Below are positions 25,410-33,860 of a stretch of 64,000 nt of DNA, in pieces. Positions within the stretch are counted from its first letter, which is position 1. Every line of letters begins with the position of its first letter. The stretch lies in the NCBI RefSeq assembly GCF_006439025.1, contig NZ_RCYZ01000004.1, positions 124,001 through 188,000 of the forward strand. Direction: 5' to 3'. Both the position numbers and the translations under genes were made by a program. Origin of the DNA: Hymenobacter nivis (GTDB lineage Bacteria > Bacteroidota > Bacteroidia > Cytophagales > Hymenobacteraceae). The notes beneath the pieces are model-generated. The model did not search any database. It had not been told where the DNA came from and saw nothing but the letters and a program-made list of their open reading frames with translations.

Positions 25410-25877
25410 TTACGCGGCGGCGTCGTCTTTTACCACGATTTTTTCAATCGTGTCGTTGGGCTTGATTTGATCGATAACGTCCAGGCCTTCCACTACTTTG
25501 CCGAATACGGTGTGCACGCGGTCGAGGTGGGCGGTGTTGTCGCGCGAGTGCACCACGAAGAACTGCGAGCCGCCGGTGTTTTTGCCGGCGTGGGCCATGC
25601 TCAGCACACCGCGCTCGTGGTATTGGTGGTCGCCGCTGGTTTCGCAGTCGATTTTGTAGCCGGGGCCCCCGGTGCCGGGCGCGCCCTTGGCGCCGGGCTT
25701 GGTGTTGGGGTCGCCGCCCTGAATCACGAAGTTCGGGATAACGCGGTGGAAGGTGGTGCCGTCGTAGAAGCCTTTCTGGGCCAAGTCGGTGAAGTTTTTG
25801 ACCGTGTTGGGGGCGTCTTGCTCGTAGAACTCGACTTTCATAACCCCCTTGGGGGTGTGGATTTCGGCAGTTTTCAT
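25410..25877 (-). CDS. Peptidyl-prolyl cis-trans isomerase, cyclophilin type
   Basis: A 155-residue cyclophilin catalysing proline isomerisation during protein folding. It has FHRVIPNFVIQGGD with the catalytic Arg, MAHAGKNTGGSQFFVVHS and HTVFGKVVEGLDVID. No signal peptide follows the chosen start MKTAEIHTPKG at 25877, so it is cytoplasmic. An upstream ATG at 25961 would only add residues across the promoter box at 25922-25929. Confidence 0.94.
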   Translation of the reverse strand: MKTAEIHTPKGVMKVEFYEQDAPNTVKNFTDLAQKGFYDGTTFHRVIPNFVIQGGDPNTKPGAKGAPGTGGPGYKIDCETSGDHQYHERGVLSMAHAGKNTGGSQFFVVHSRDNTAHLDRVHTVFGKVVEGLDVIDQIKPNDTIEKIVVKDDAAA

Positions 25878-25921
25878 CAAAAAACGGGGAATGGGTGGGA
25901 AAACGCCCGAAGTGGGCGCTG

Positions 25922-25929
25922 CAAAAATA
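25922..25929 (-). promoter_or_regulatory. -7 promoter box of the cyclophilin gene
   Basis: On the minus strand TATTTTTG matches TAnnTTTG and lies 44 nt before the ATG at 25877, supporting that start. Confidence 0.6.
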
Positions 25930-26026
25930 AGCGCCTGCCCCGGGCAATGGCACTTAAACAATCCAGGGCCCCAGATTGATTCGTATGGTACCCAAACCCT
26001 CTATTCTTTTCCCGTTCTGTTTTTTC

Positions 26027-26665
26027 ATGAAAAAGCAACTTTTCTCCCTCGCCGGCGCTTTCGCCATGACTTTGGCCCTAGCCAGCTGTGGCAACGACAA
26101 GCCCGCCGAAACTACCACCACGGCCGACGCTACGACGACCAACCCCGCTGACTCCATGGCTGCCATGGGCGGCGACTCGGCCCGCATGGCCAAGCCCGGC
26201 GGCGTAATGGTGGACGGCGTGGCCATGACGGCCGACAAGGACATTGTGGACAACGCCGCGGGCGCCAAGAGCGTGAGCACCCTGGTGTCGCTCGTGAAGC
26301 AGGCCGGCCTGGTGGAAACCCTGAAAGGCACGGGCCCCTTCACCGTGTTCGCCCCCACCAATGATGCCTTCGCCAAGCTGCCTAAGGCTGCCGTGGCTGC
26401 CCTCACCGCTCCCTCCAACGCCGCCAAGCTCAAAGGTGTGCTCACCTACCACGTCATCGCCGGCCGCCTGCTGGCTGCTGATTTGAAAGACGGCCAAGAG
26501 CTGACCACCGTGAACGGTGAGAAGCTGAAAGTGACCGTGAAAGACGGCAAAGTGATGGTGAGCAACGGCAAAGATGCCCCCGCTACCGTCCAAATAGCCG
26601 ACGTAATCTCGAAAAACGGCGTTACTCACGTCATCGACGGCGTACTGCTCCCGCTGGAGAAATAG
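26027..26665 (+). CDS. Fasciclin domain-containing lipoprotein
   Basis: A 212-residue lipoprotein: MKKQLFSLAGAFAMTLALASCGND gives a signal peptide with a lipobox-type LASC, followed by a Thr/Ala/Asp linker. The rest is one FAS1 domain, with LVETLKGTGPFTVFAPTNDA, LTYHVIAGRL and the closing NGVTHVIDGVLLP. FAS1 proteins are extracytoplasmic adhesion modules of uncertain role in bacteria. The start at 26027 places the signal sequence at the N-terminus; the in-frame ATG at 25976 would not. Confidence 0.93.
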   Translation: MKKQLFSLAGAFAMTLALASCGNDKPAETTTTADATTTNPADSMAAMGGDSARMAKPGGVMVDGVAMTADKDIVDNAAGAKSVSTLVSLVKQAGLVETLKGTGPFTVFAPTNDAFAKLPKAAVAALTAPSNAAKLKGVLTYHVIAGRLLAADLKDGQELTTVNGEKLKVTVKDGKVMVSNGKDAPATVQIADVISKNGVTHVIDGVLLPLEK

Positions 26666-26711
26666 CCTAGCTATTGGCTTTCAGCTACCGGCTGATGGCT
26701 TGCAGTTTATA

Positions 26712-26748
26712 AAGAAAGGCCCGTAGCAATATGCTACGGGCCTTTCTT
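26712..26748. terminator. Bidirectional terminator between the fasciclin and dehydrogenase genes
   Basis: Perfect 17-bp arms (26712-26728 and 26732-26748), AAGAAAGGCCCGTAGCA, with a 3-nt loop, between convergent genes. Confidence 0.93.
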
Positions 26749-26818
26749 GTATTTAGAAACCATTAAACTATTGGGCCGGTCACGATGAGTATTTAATCGC
26801 GGGCACTTTAGCGGCCAA

Positions 26819-26842
26819 CAACTGACAACGAATAACTGACAG
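26819..26842. repeat. Solitary copy of the AACTGACAA-type intergenic repeat
   Basis: CAACTGACAACGAATAACTG plus ACAG; its reverse complement matches the arm at 55213-55234 almost exactly. Related sequences occur as inverted pairs at 44031-44077, 47904-47977 and 55213-55339. Confidence 0.6.
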
Positions 26843-26849
26843 CTAAACC

Positions 26850-27737
26850 CTACGCTTCCAGGCCGGCATCTTCCGATACGCGGCGGGCGAAGGCGGTCCA
26901 GTCCACGTCGGTTTCGCCGCGGGCCACGGTGGTGCTCATGCGGTTGTGCACGAGCTGGGCCAGTGGCATGGGCGTGGCCAGCTGCTGGGCGTGGTCGAGT
27001 ACGAGGCGGAAATCCTTGCGGATGATGGGCGGCAGGGCCCCCACGGGCGTGTAGTTTTTGGAGGCAATCATGCGCCCGTAGCCCTGGTACACGGGGCAGT
27101 TGAAGAGCGTGCCGACCAGGAAATCGTAGATGGGCTGGCGGCCCACGCCGCTCTTTTCGGCCAGCGTGAAGGCCTCCGCCATGGCCTCGATGGCCGCGCC
27201 AAGCATGAAGTTGCCGCAGAGCTTCACCACGCTGGCCGCGGCTGGGTCGTCGCCGAACTCGCGCACGCCCTGGCCGAGTGGGGCCAGCCAGGGCTGCACC
27301 TTGGCGCGGGCCGCCGGGGGCCCCGCTACGCCCAGCCAGAGCTTGGCTGCCTCCGCCGCATCGGGCTTGCCGAATACCGGCGCGGCCACCAGCACCGAGC
27401 CGTGGGCGGCGTGGGCTTCGGCCAGGCGGGTGGTGGTGGTGGGCGCCACGGTGCTGCACGAGATGTGCACCGCGCCGGGCGCCAGGCCGTGCAGCAGGCC
27501 CTCGGGGCCCGTCACCAGCTCGGTGAGGGCCTCGTCGTCGGTCACCATTGTGAACACGGCTTCGGCGCCACGGGCGGCTTCGGCGGGGGTGGCGGCCACG
27601 GTGGCGCCCTGCGCTTGCAGGGGCGCGGCCTTTTCGGTGGTGCGGTTGTAAACGGTGAGGGTGTGGCCGGCCTTGAGCAGGTTGGCGGCCATCGCCAGGC
27701 CCATGTTGCCCAGGCCTAAGAATGCAAGTTTTGCCAT
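26850..27737 (-). CDS. 3-hydroxyisobutyrate dehydrogenase-family NAD(P)-dependent oxidoreductase
   Basis: A 295-residue beta-hydroxyacid dehydrogenase: N-terminal Rossmann motif LAFLGLGNMGLAMAANL (GxGxxG), VYNRTTEK, the substrate-binding STVAPTT, and the catalytic Lys in SVVKLCGNFMLG. The substrate could be 3-hydroxyisobutyrate, tartronate semialdehyde or a succinic-semialdehyde-type aldehyde; the sequence alone does not decide. It is upstream-flanked by a small lipoprotein gene on the same strand, with no evident functional link. Confidence 0.9.
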   Translation of the reverse strand: MAKLAFLGLGNMGLAMAANLLKAGHTLTVYNRTTEKAAPLQAQGATVAATPAEAARGAEAVFTMVTDDEALTELVTGPEGLLHGLAPGAVHISCSTVAPTTTTRLAEAHAAHGSVLVAAPVFGKPDAAEAAKLWLGVAGPPAARAKVQPWLAPLGQGVREFGDDPAAASVVKLCGNFMLGAAIEAMAEAFTLAEKSGVGRQPIYDFLVGTLFNCPVYQGYGRMIASKNYTPVGALPPIIRKDFRLVLDHAQQLATPMPLAQLVHNRMSTTVARGETDVDWTAFARRVSEDAGLEA

Positions 27738-27780
27738 GTTAATACGGGGGGAGTGGCCGAGGCCAGTGGTTCGCCCCGGT

Positions 27781-28248
27781 TTACTCGGCTACCCAGTGGT
27801 AGGTTTCGAAGGCCCCGCCGTCTACTGGAACTTGCTCGCCCATCAGAACCAGGGTTTGCCGGCCGTTCTGCTGGCTCAAGGTGTACGCCTTGACGTCGTT
27901 GTTGTATAAGTCCGTTTCGTTGACGTAAGTGACCAACGGCTCGGACGCAGTGGCGCTGGTGCGCGTGGAGAGCTGGTAGCTGGTTTGGTAGTATTGCTTG
28001 CCGTTACGCTTCACGTTGAGCACGTTGCCTTCGCCAAATACTAGCTGCCGCGTAAAGCCCACAGTGGCCGGGGTGCGGGTGCCGGCAAAACCGAAAGCAG
28101 AGCTGTCCCACTCCCAGTGCCCGGCACCTTTTGCTAAGACGTCGTAGCTGGTAGAAGTGCTGGTGGGTTCCGCGTCGGTGTCGTGCTTGCAACCGGTGGC
28201 CAGTTGGGCAGCGCACCCAAGGGCCACGGCTAGTAGGAGAGCTTTCAT
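27781..28248 (-). CDS. Small putative lipoprotein of unknown function
   Basis: A 155-residue protein starting MKALLLAVALGCAAQLATGC, a signal peptide ending in a lipobox cysteine. The mature part (WEWDSSAFGFAGTRTPATVG, FTRQLVFGEGNVLNVKRNGK, YVNETDLYNNDVKAY) looks like a small beta-barrel, calycin-like fold similar in outline to META- or lipocalin-like stress lipoproteins of Bacteroidota. I cannot name a family. The ATG at 28248 is chosen because it starts the signal peptide. Confidence 0.78.
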   Translation of the reverse strand: MKALLLAVALGCAAQLATGCKHDTDAEPTSTSTSYDVLAKGAGHWEWDSSAFGFAGTRTPATVGFTRQLVFGEGNVLNVKRNGKQYYQTSYQLSTRTSATASEPLVTYVNETDLYNNDVKAYTLSQQNGRQTLVLMGEQVPVDGGAFETYHWVAE

Positions 28249-28364
28249 AATCGGTGAGTAAGCAGGAGAGAAAAAGTAAACAGAGGAATCCCTCATTGCC
28301 TATTTCCGTTGCAAGCGCGAACGATTAAAAATGCCTCCAAGCCAGCGGCGGCCAACCGACTGCT

Positions 28365-29849
28365 TTATTGGGGCCCCAGCGAATCGGGTAATGGCACCGC
28401 CGCTGGTGTATTAAATACCGAATCGGTGGCGGGTAGGGCCAGCGTTTCGCTGGCTGCCTCGCCGGCCTCAATGGCCTCGTTAGGTATAGTTAGTTCGGTA
28501 TCAGCGGCCGGAATGAACTCCGGCTCCGAAAAGGCCTGGGTCTGTGTCGAGTCAGTGAAATCCTCTCCGTTCACCTGGTCCATCGAACCAATGAACGGAG
28601 CCGGCACAACTTGCGCTAGTTGCGAGGCCCCCACGCGCACGGGGCCCCAGGCGTGCAGCAGGCTCCACCCGCCGATGCCCAGGCCCGCTGCTACGGCCAG
28701 CACGGCCGCTAGCCGCGCCGCGGCCCGAGCGGCCACCCGGGGCTGCACCGGCAATTGCCAGGGCCCCCGGGCCGGCCGGTGGGCTGGAGCCCCCGCTGCC
28801 CGGGCGCGGGGCGCAGCAGCCACCGCCTGGGCAGTGGGCGCAGGAGCGGAGGGCGTCGCTGATTGGGCGCGTAGCTGCTCGATGAGGTGCCCCAACTGCT
28901 GAATGCGCACGTCGAGGGCTTGGTTGCGGGCGGCGGCTTCGGCGTGCCACGTGGCGGCCGGGGCGGGGGCTACCGGCTGTGCCAATTGGGCGCGTAGTTG
29001 GGCAAATTCCTGCTCGTGGGCAGCCTGGTGGCGGGCGGCGGCCTGGCGGTGCTGGTGCAGCTCGGCCAGCAGCTCGCGGCGCAGCTGCTCGTGCTGGGCC
29101 AGGGCGGCGGCCGGGGCGTCGCCGTAGGGCGGGTCGGCGGGCACGTCGGCCGCGCCCAGCCACTGCCACAGCTGCCGCACCTGCTGCATCCAGAAGCTCG
29201 CCGGGGGCCCTGGTTCTGCATCAAATTCCGCGGACGAATCTGGCGTTTCCTCCGCGCCAAATGCGGCTTGCCAACGCCGGGCCAGGGCCCCCAGGGCCCC
29301 CGCATCGAGGGCGTGGGCTTCGGCGCGGGCGGTTTGCAGGCGCCGCGGCAGCTGCGCGGGGCCCCGCACCAGCTGGAAGTCGCCGGCCGTTTGGCGCAGG
29401 TGCTCCTCGGCCTCGTTGCCGAACGTGACGGGCGTGGCAAACACTGCCGCACCGCCTAAGGGTAGCGCGGGCGCGTTGGGGCCCTGGCCCAGCTCTGCCG
29501 CCAGCCAGGCAGCTACGGCGGCTTGCTGCTGCTGGCAGTGGGCGTAGGGGTTGTCGGCCCCGCCGCGGCCGGCCAGGGGCTGGCCGTCTAGCAGCCAGGG
29601 GCCGTGCGCCAGGGCGGGCACCCGCAGCGCACCGCTCTGCGGCACCAGCACCAGCGCCGTGGCCTGGTGGGGCCGCAGCACCAGCGCATCGAGGGCGAAG
29701 GCCGCGCCGGGTAGTGCCGCCAGGTTGCCCAGCAGCAGCGTGGTGGGGCCCCCGGCGGCTGCGGCGGCCGCCAGGGCCGCGCGCACGGCCTCGTACTGGG
29801 CTTGTTGGGCGGCGTCGGCGAAGGGCGCTAGTAGGCAGTGGTACAGCAT
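28365..29849 (-). CDS. NERD-like (degenerate) coiled-coil membrane protein
   Basis: A 494-residue protein. Residues about 45-125 (FALDALVLRPHQATALVLVP, then GPWLLDGQPL and DNPYAHCQQQQAAVAAWL) follow the layout of NERD nuclease-like domains, but the expected catalytic E-x-K is replaced by a VPQS-type segment, so nuclease activity is unlikely. A Gln/Ala-rich coiled coil follows (about 250-335), then a proline/alanine linker, one membrane segment near residue 385-405 (LAAVLAVAAGLGIGGWSLL) and an acidic tail. Assignment is by pattern only. It lies downstream of rsgA across a REPIN-like element and ends GGG-CCC-CAA-TAA. Confidence 0.7.
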   Translation of the reverse strand: MLYHCLLAPFADAAQQAQYEAVRAALAAAAAAGGPTTLLLGNLAALPGAAFALDALVLRPHQATALVLVPQSGALRVPALAHGPWLLDGQPLAGRGGADNPYAHCQQQQAAVAAWLAAELGQGPNAPALPLGGAAVFATPVTFGNEAEEHLRQTAGDFQLVRGPAQLPRRLQTARAEAHALDAGALGALARRWQAAFGAEETPDSSAEFDAEPGPPASFWMQQVRQLWQWLGAADVPADPPYGDAPAAALAQHEQLRRELLAELHQHRQAAARHQAAHEQEFAQLRAQLAQPVAPAPAATWHAEAAARNQALDVRIQQLGHLIEQLRAQSATPSAPAPTAQAVAAAPRARAAGAPAHRPARGPWQLPVQPRVAARAAARLAAVLAVAAGLGIGGWSLLHAWGPVRVGASQLAQVVPAPFIGSMDQVNGEDFTDSTQTQAFSEPEFIPAADTELTIPNEAIEAGEAASETLALPATDSVFNTPAAVPLPDSLGPQ

Positions 29850-29905
29850 GGCGGCGGGGCTTTGGGGGTTGTGGCGGACGCCAGCGGCCCGTCCCCATCA
29901 CCGGG

Positions 29906-29913
29906 CAAATTTA
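29906..29913 (-). promoter_or_regulatory. -7 promoter box of the NERD-like gene
   Basis: On the minus strand TAAATTTG matches TAnnTTTG, 56 nt before the ATG at 29849. Confidence 0.55.
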
Positions 29914-29954
29914 CGCATTCCGCGGGCGGAAACCGGTGGCCCGTAGCGCGTTCG

Positions 29955-30039
29955 GTAGCGCGGCCGCTGCAAGTCCGCGTCGCTGAACGGTAATCGGCGG
30001 GACGAAGCGAGCGGCGCGGACTCGCAGCGCCCGTGCTAC
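29955..30039. repeat. REPIN-like double-palindrome element, copy B
   Basis: An 85-bp element with 25-bp terminal inverted repeats (29955-29979 and 30015-30039; three mismatches) just downstream of rsgA. Its spacer, read on the minus strand, contains CGCTCGCTTCGTCC as in copy A at 1233-1326. Extra partial copies of GTAGCGCG (29943-29950) and TGTGCTAC (30043-30050) flank it, as if a second, outer element had been inserted or duplicated. Confidence 0.78.
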
Positions 30040-30052
30040 GGCTGTGCTACGG

Positions 30053-30979
30053 TTAGTGGCGGTTGTCGTCGTCGGCCAGCATGCTGAGGTAGCTGTCGTA
30101 GCGGGGCAAGGCGATGCGGCCGGCGTCCACGGCTTCGCGCACGGCGCAGCCGGGTTCGTGCACGTGCTGGCAATTGTGGTAGCGGCACTGGTTGAGCAGG
30201 GCGCGCATTTCGGGGAAGTAGCCGGCCAGCTCGGCGGGCTTGATGTCGACGATGCCTAGTTCTTTGATGCCGGGCGTGTCGATGATGTACGTGCCGGGGC
30301 GCACTTCCAGCATTTCGGCGAAGGTGGTGGTGTGCACGCCCTTGTCGGAAAACTGGCTGATCTCGGCCGTTTTAATATCCAAATCCGGTACCAAAGCATT
30401 GATGAGCGTGCTCTTGCCCACGCCCGAATGGCCCGAAAGGAGCGAGGTTTTCCCGTCGAGCAGCGCATCCACGGCTTCCACGCCGGCGCCGGTGCTGGCC
30501 GTGCACGCGCAACTGCCGTAGCCCAGCGAGCGGTACATACCGGCAATTTCCTCCTGGTACGCCAGCCCGTCGGCGTCCAGCAAGTCGGCCTTGTTGAACA
30601 CCAGCACCACCGGAATGTGGTAGGCCTCGGCCGTCACCAAAAACCGGTCGATGAACCCGAACGACGTGGTGGGCGACACGAGCGTGACCACCAGCAGGGC
30701 CTGGTCGAGGTTGGCCCCCACGATGTGGGCGTGCCCAGTGGTGTGCACCGAGCGCCGCACGATGTAGTTGCGGCGCGGCGCGATGTGCGTAATCACAGCC
30801 GCACCCTCGGCCTGCTGTTCGGGCTCAAAGGTCACCGAGTCACCCACGGCCAGCGGGTTGCTCACCTTCAGGTTCTTGATTTTGAACTTGCCCCGCAGCC
30901 GGCAGCGGTACAGCTGCTCGGTGGCCGCGTCGCGCACCACGTACCACGAGCCGGTAGATTTTACAACGGTGCCGGTCAT
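30053..30979 (-). CDS. rsgA: Ribosome small subunit-dependent GTPase A
   Basis: RsgA (308 residues) is a late 30S assembly GTPase. The circularly permuted GTPase order is visible: NKAD at 129-132 precedes the P-loop GHSGVGKST (183-191), with DTPG at 234-237. An OB-fold occupies the first 70 residues (MTGTVVKSTGSWYVV) and the C-terminus holds the zinc-binding CRYHNCQHVHEPGC. All features are intact. It is followed by a REPIN-like element and preceded by waaA on the same strand, 37 bp away. Confidence 0.97.
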   Translation of the reverse strand: MTGTVVKSTGSWYVVRDAATEQLYRCRLRGKFKIKNLKVSNPLAVGDSVTFEPEQQAEGAAVITHIAPRRNYIVRRSVHTTGHAHIVGANLDQALLVVTLVSPTTSFGFIDRFLVTAEAYHIPVVLVFNKADLLDADGLAYQEEIAGMYRSLGYGSCACTASTGAGVEAVDALLDGKTSLLSGHSGVGKSTLINALVPDLDIKTAEISQFSDKGVHTTTFAEMLEVRPGTYIIDTPGIKELGIVDIKPAELAGYFPEMRALLNQCRYHNCQHVHEPGCAVREAVDAGRIALPRYDSYLSMLADDDNRH

Positions 30980-31016
30980 TCTGAATTATAAGTTGATAAG
31001 TGATAACGCCGCCGGG

Positions 31017-32270
31017 CTAGCGGGGCGCCGTTAGGGCCCCCAGCGCGGCCATGATGCGCGCCGTGGCCCCGGCTTGCTGGTGCACGTAGTCGAGGGCCTG
31101 GTCTTGCATTTTGAGGCGCAGCGGCTCGTCGGCCAGCAGGCGGGCGAAGGCCGCCTCCAGCTCGGCAGCGGTGGTCACGGGCATAGCGCAGCCCAGCGCC
31201 ACCAAGTCCACGGCCTCCTGGAACTTGCCGTAGGTGGGCCCAAAAAACAGCGGCAAGCCGAAGGCCGCGGCCTCCAGCGTGTTGTGCAGCCCCTTGCCAA
31301 ACGCCCCGCCGATGTAGGCAAACTGCCCGAACCGGTAGAGCTGGCTGAGCAGCCCCACGTTGTCGAACAGCAGCAGCCGGGCCCCCGCCACGGTGCCGGG
31401 CTCGGCCCGCGAGTAGCGCAGCACCTGCCCCGGCAGCACGGCCTCAATCTGGGCCAAGTGGCTTTCCGTGATTTCATGGGGGGCCAGCAGCACCCGGATT
31501 TGGCCGGCGTAGCGGCGCAGTAGGGGCCCCAGGGCGGGCAGGTCTTCGGGCCAGGCGCTGCCCACCACCAGCACCGGGGCCCCGTCGGCCACGAAGGCCT
31601 CCACGAGCGGCAGCGGGCGCGGCGGGGCCAGGGCGGTGGCCGCCACGGTGTCGAAGCGAGTGTCGCCGGCCACGCTCACGCGGGTCAGGCCGTGCTGGCG
31701 CAGCAAGTCGGCCGAGGCCTGGTTTTGGGTAAAAATGTGCGAGAGCTGGCCCAAAATGCCCCGGAAGAAGCCGCCCCAGGGCTTAAAAAACACTTGCTCG
31801 GGCCGGAAAATGGCCGATACCACGACTGCCGGTACGCCCCGCCGCCGCGTTTCCGCCAAGAAGTGGTACCAGAACTCGTACTTCACAAACACGGCCAGCT
31901 GTGGCTGCACCGCGTCGAGAAACGCCCGGGCGTGGGCCCGGGTATCGAGCGGCAGGTAGAAAATGTAGTCGGCCCCCGGCCAGTTTTTCCGTACCGCGTA
32001 GCCCGAGGGCGAGAAGAACGTGAGCACGATTTTCGTGCCCGGGTGGGCCCGGCGGTAGGCCTCCATCAGCGGGCGGCCCTGCTCAAACTCGCCCAGCGAG
32101 GCACAGTGGAACCACACCCGCGGGGCCCCCTCGGCCGCCAGCGCCGCCCCGATGCGGGGCAGCAGCCCGCGGCGCCCGGCCACCCAGGCCGCCGCCTTGG
32201 GCACGAAGGGCGCGGCCAGCCGCAGCAGCAGCGCGTAGCAAAAAAGGGCGAAGTCGTATAGTAGCGTCAA
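31017..32270 (-). CDS. waaA: 3-deoxy-D-manno-octulosonic acid (Kdo) transferase
   Basis: WaaA/KdtA (417 residues) attaches Kdo from CMP-Kdo to the lipid A precursor at the inner membrane. It starts with a hydrophobic segment (LLYDFALFCYALLLRLAAPF), then has the GT30 motif VWFHCASLGEFEQGRPL with the catalytic Glu, LTFFSPSGY, and in the C-terminal GT-B lobe VLLAPHEITE and IGGAFGKGLHNTLEAAAFG. The last segment is the donor-binding motif. It indicates a Gram-negative LPS-type outer membrane. It is upstream of rsgA on the same strand. Confidence 0.95.
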   Translation of the reverse strand: MTLLYDFALFCYALLLRLAAPFVPKAAAWVAGRRGLLPRIGAALAAEGAPRVWFHCASLGEFEQGRPLMEAYRRAHPGTKIVLTFFSPSGYAVRKNWPGADYIFYLPLDTRAHARAFLDAVQPQLAVFVKYEFWYHFLAETRRRGVPAVVVSAIFRPEQVFFKPWGGFFRGILGQLSHIFTQNQASADLLRQHGLTRVSVAGDTRFDTVAATALAPPRPLPLVEAFVADGAPVLVVGSAWPEDLPALGPLLRRYAGQIRVLLAPHEITESHLAQIEAVLPGQVLRYSRAEPGTVAGARLLLFDNVGLLSQLYRFGQFAYIGGAFGKGLHNTLEAAAFGLPLFFGPTYGKFQEAVDLVALGCAMPVTTAAELEAAFARLLADEPLRLKMQDQALDYVHQQAGATARIMAALGALTAPR

Positions 32271-32298
32271 GGGGTAGCAAGGGGCAGCGTCGAGGTTG

Positions 32299-32306
32299 CA
32301 AAATTA
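32299..32306 (-). promoter_or_regulatory. -7 promoter box of waaA
   Basis: On the minus strand TAATTTTG matches TAnnTTTG, 28 nt before the ATG at 32270. Confidence 0.6.
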
Positions 32307-32315
32307 CGGCCGAAA

Positions 32316-32356
32316 AAAAAAGCGGACGGGGCCCCCGGGGCCCCGTCCGCTTTTTT
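32316..32356. terminator. Terminator between the peroxiredoxin and waaA genes
   Basis: Perfect 20-bp arms (32316-32335 and 32337-32356) around a single base, containing GCGGACGGGGCCCC, with A and T runs outside. Both genes are on the minus strand, so it ends the peroxiredoxin transcript before the waaA promoter. GGGGCCCC occupies both arms of the stem apex. Confidence 0.9.
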
Positions 32357-32379
32357 CGCGCTTAGCATAGCTGGGGCGC

Positions 32380-32979
32380 TTACCGAATCGGGTTCAGGTC
32401 GGCCTCGCCGGTGCGCCAGTCGGCGGGGCACAGGGCCCCGTGCTGCTCGTAGTGCTGGAGGGCGTCCACCATGCGCAGGGCCTCGTGGGTACTACGGCCC
32501 AAGGGTCCGTCGTTCACCGACTGGTGGCGCACAATGCCGTCGCGGTCGATGAGAAACAGGCCGCGGTTGCTGGTGGGCGTGCCCACGAAGCTCATCTCGC
32601 CCTGCTCGTTGTAGTCGAAGTGGCCGGCCAGCATGTCGTAGTTGGCCGAAATGGTTTTGGTGGCGTCGGCCACCAGCGGGTAGGTCACGCCCATGATGCC
32701 GCCCTGCTCGCGGGGCTGCCGCAGCCAGGCGCGGTGGCTCTGGTGGCTGTCGGTGCTACACGCCACCACGGCCACGTTGCGCTCCTCAAACTTGGGCAGT
32801 AGGTTTTGGAAAGCCAGAATTTCGGTGGGGCACAGCAGCGAAAAATCGGAAGGATAGAAGTAAAAGAGCACGTGCATCTTGCCCAGGTAGCGGTCGAGCG
32901 AGAAGTCGTTCTCAATTTCGCCGTCGATAACGGCTGTGGTCCGGAAAGAAGGGGCACGCTTGCCCACGAGAACTGCCAT
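32380..32979 (-). CDS. Peroxiredoxin (AhpC/TSA, Prx1 type)
   Basis: A 199-residue 2-Cys peroxiredoxin reducing hydrogen peroxide and organic hydroperoxides. The peroxidatic cysteine lies in PSDFSLLCPTEI and the resolving cysteine in HGALCPADW near the C-terminus. The start is MAVLVGKRAPSF at 32979; a much longer upstream reading frame is an out-of-gene shadow. In many Bacteroidota such genes are paired with an AhpF-type reductase, but none lies nearby. A terminator follows. Confidence 0.94.
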   Translation of the reverse strand: MAVLVGKRAPSFRTTAVIDGEIENDFSLDRYLGKMHVLFYFYPSDFSLLCPTEILAFQNLLPKFEERNVAVVACSTDSHQSHRAWLRQPREQGGIMGVTYPLVADATKTISANYDMLAGHFDYNEQGEMSFVGTPTSNRGLFLIDRDGIVRHQSVNDGPLGRSTHEALRMVDALQHYEQHGALCPADWRTGEADLNPIR

Positions 32980-33083
32980 TGCGGTAGTGTTGAGTTTAAT
33001 TCGAAAGAATAAGTTTGGGCGTGTACGGCCCGGGCGGCGCAATGGTGGCCGCCGGGGCCCTAAAGTAGCCCGCCCCGGGGCCC

Positions 33084-33860
33084 CTACTGGCCGGTAAACT
33101 CCGGCGGCCGCTTCTCCAGAAAAGCCGCCATGCCCTCGCGCTGGTCGCCAGAGGCGAAGGTGAGGTAGTAGCTGCGGCGCTCGAATTGCAGGCCCGCGGC
33201 CAAGTGGCTTTCGAAGGCGAAGTTCACGGCCTCCTTGGCCAGGCGCACGGCCACCGGCGGCTGGGCCGCAATGCGCGCCGCCAGCCGGAAGGCTTCCGCC
33301 AGGTGCTGGCCGGCGGGCACCACGCGGTTCACCAGGCCCAGGCGCAGGGCCTCCGGGGCGCCAATGAAGTCGCCGGTGAGCACCATTTCCATGGCCTTGG
33401 CCTTGCCCACGGCGCGGGCCAGGCGCTGGGTGCCGCCGCCGCCGGGCAGCGTGCCGAGCCGGATTTCGGGCTGCCCGAACTGCGCCGTTTCGGCCGCCAC
33501 TACCAGGTCGCAGGCCAGGGCCAGCTCGCAGCCGCCGCCCAGGGCAAAGCCCGCCACGGCGGCCACCAGCGGCTTGCGCGTCAGCCGCAGCTGGTCCCAA
33601 AACGTGACGTGGTCGGCCAGCAGCATGTCCACCGGCCCCTTGCCGGCCATCGCTCGGATGTCGGCCCCCGCGGCAAAGGCCCGGTCATTGCCCGTGATGA
33701 CCACCGCCCGCACCGCCGCGTCGGCGTCCAGGGCCCCCAGCGCATCGCGAATTTCGTGCATTAGCCCTAGGTTCAGAGCGTTCAGCTCCTTGGGGCGGTT
33801 GAGCTGGAGCAGGGCCACGCCCGGCCGGGCCTGGGGCGTGACGAGGAGAAATTCGGGCAT
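33084..33860 (-). CDS. Enoyl-CoA hydratase/isomerase family protein
   Basis: A 258-residue crotonase: ALLQLNRPKELNALN, the oxyanion-hole region DRAFAAGADIRAMA and VAGFALGGGCELALACD, with both catalytic glutamates present (GGGCELA and FGQPEIRLGTLPG). This is the true hydratase pattern, consistent with beta-oxidation or aromatic-acid (Paa-type) degradation. It is followed by TAG-GGGCCCC. Its upstream neighbour is lysC, probably in a separate transcript. Confidence 0.93.
   Translation of the reverse strand: MPEFLLVTPQARPGVALLQLNRPKELNALNLGLMHEIRDALGALDADAAVRAVVITGNDRAFAAGADIRAMAGKGPVDMLLADHVTFWDQLRLTRKPLVAAVAGFALGGGCELALACDLVVAAETAQFGQPEIRLGTLPGGGGTQRLARAVGKAKAMEMVLTGDFIGAPEALRLGLVNRVVPAGQHLAEAFRLAARIAAQPPVAVRLAKEAVNFAFESHLAAGLQFERRSYYLTFASGDQREGMAAFLEKRPPEFTGQ

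Noticed and set aside
32380..33600. A 406-residue frame extending the peroxiredoxin upstream
   Set aside because: The extra residues are an Arg/Gly/Pro shadow of the enoyl-CoA hydratase gene. The family start MAVLVGKRAPSF at 32979 is clear.
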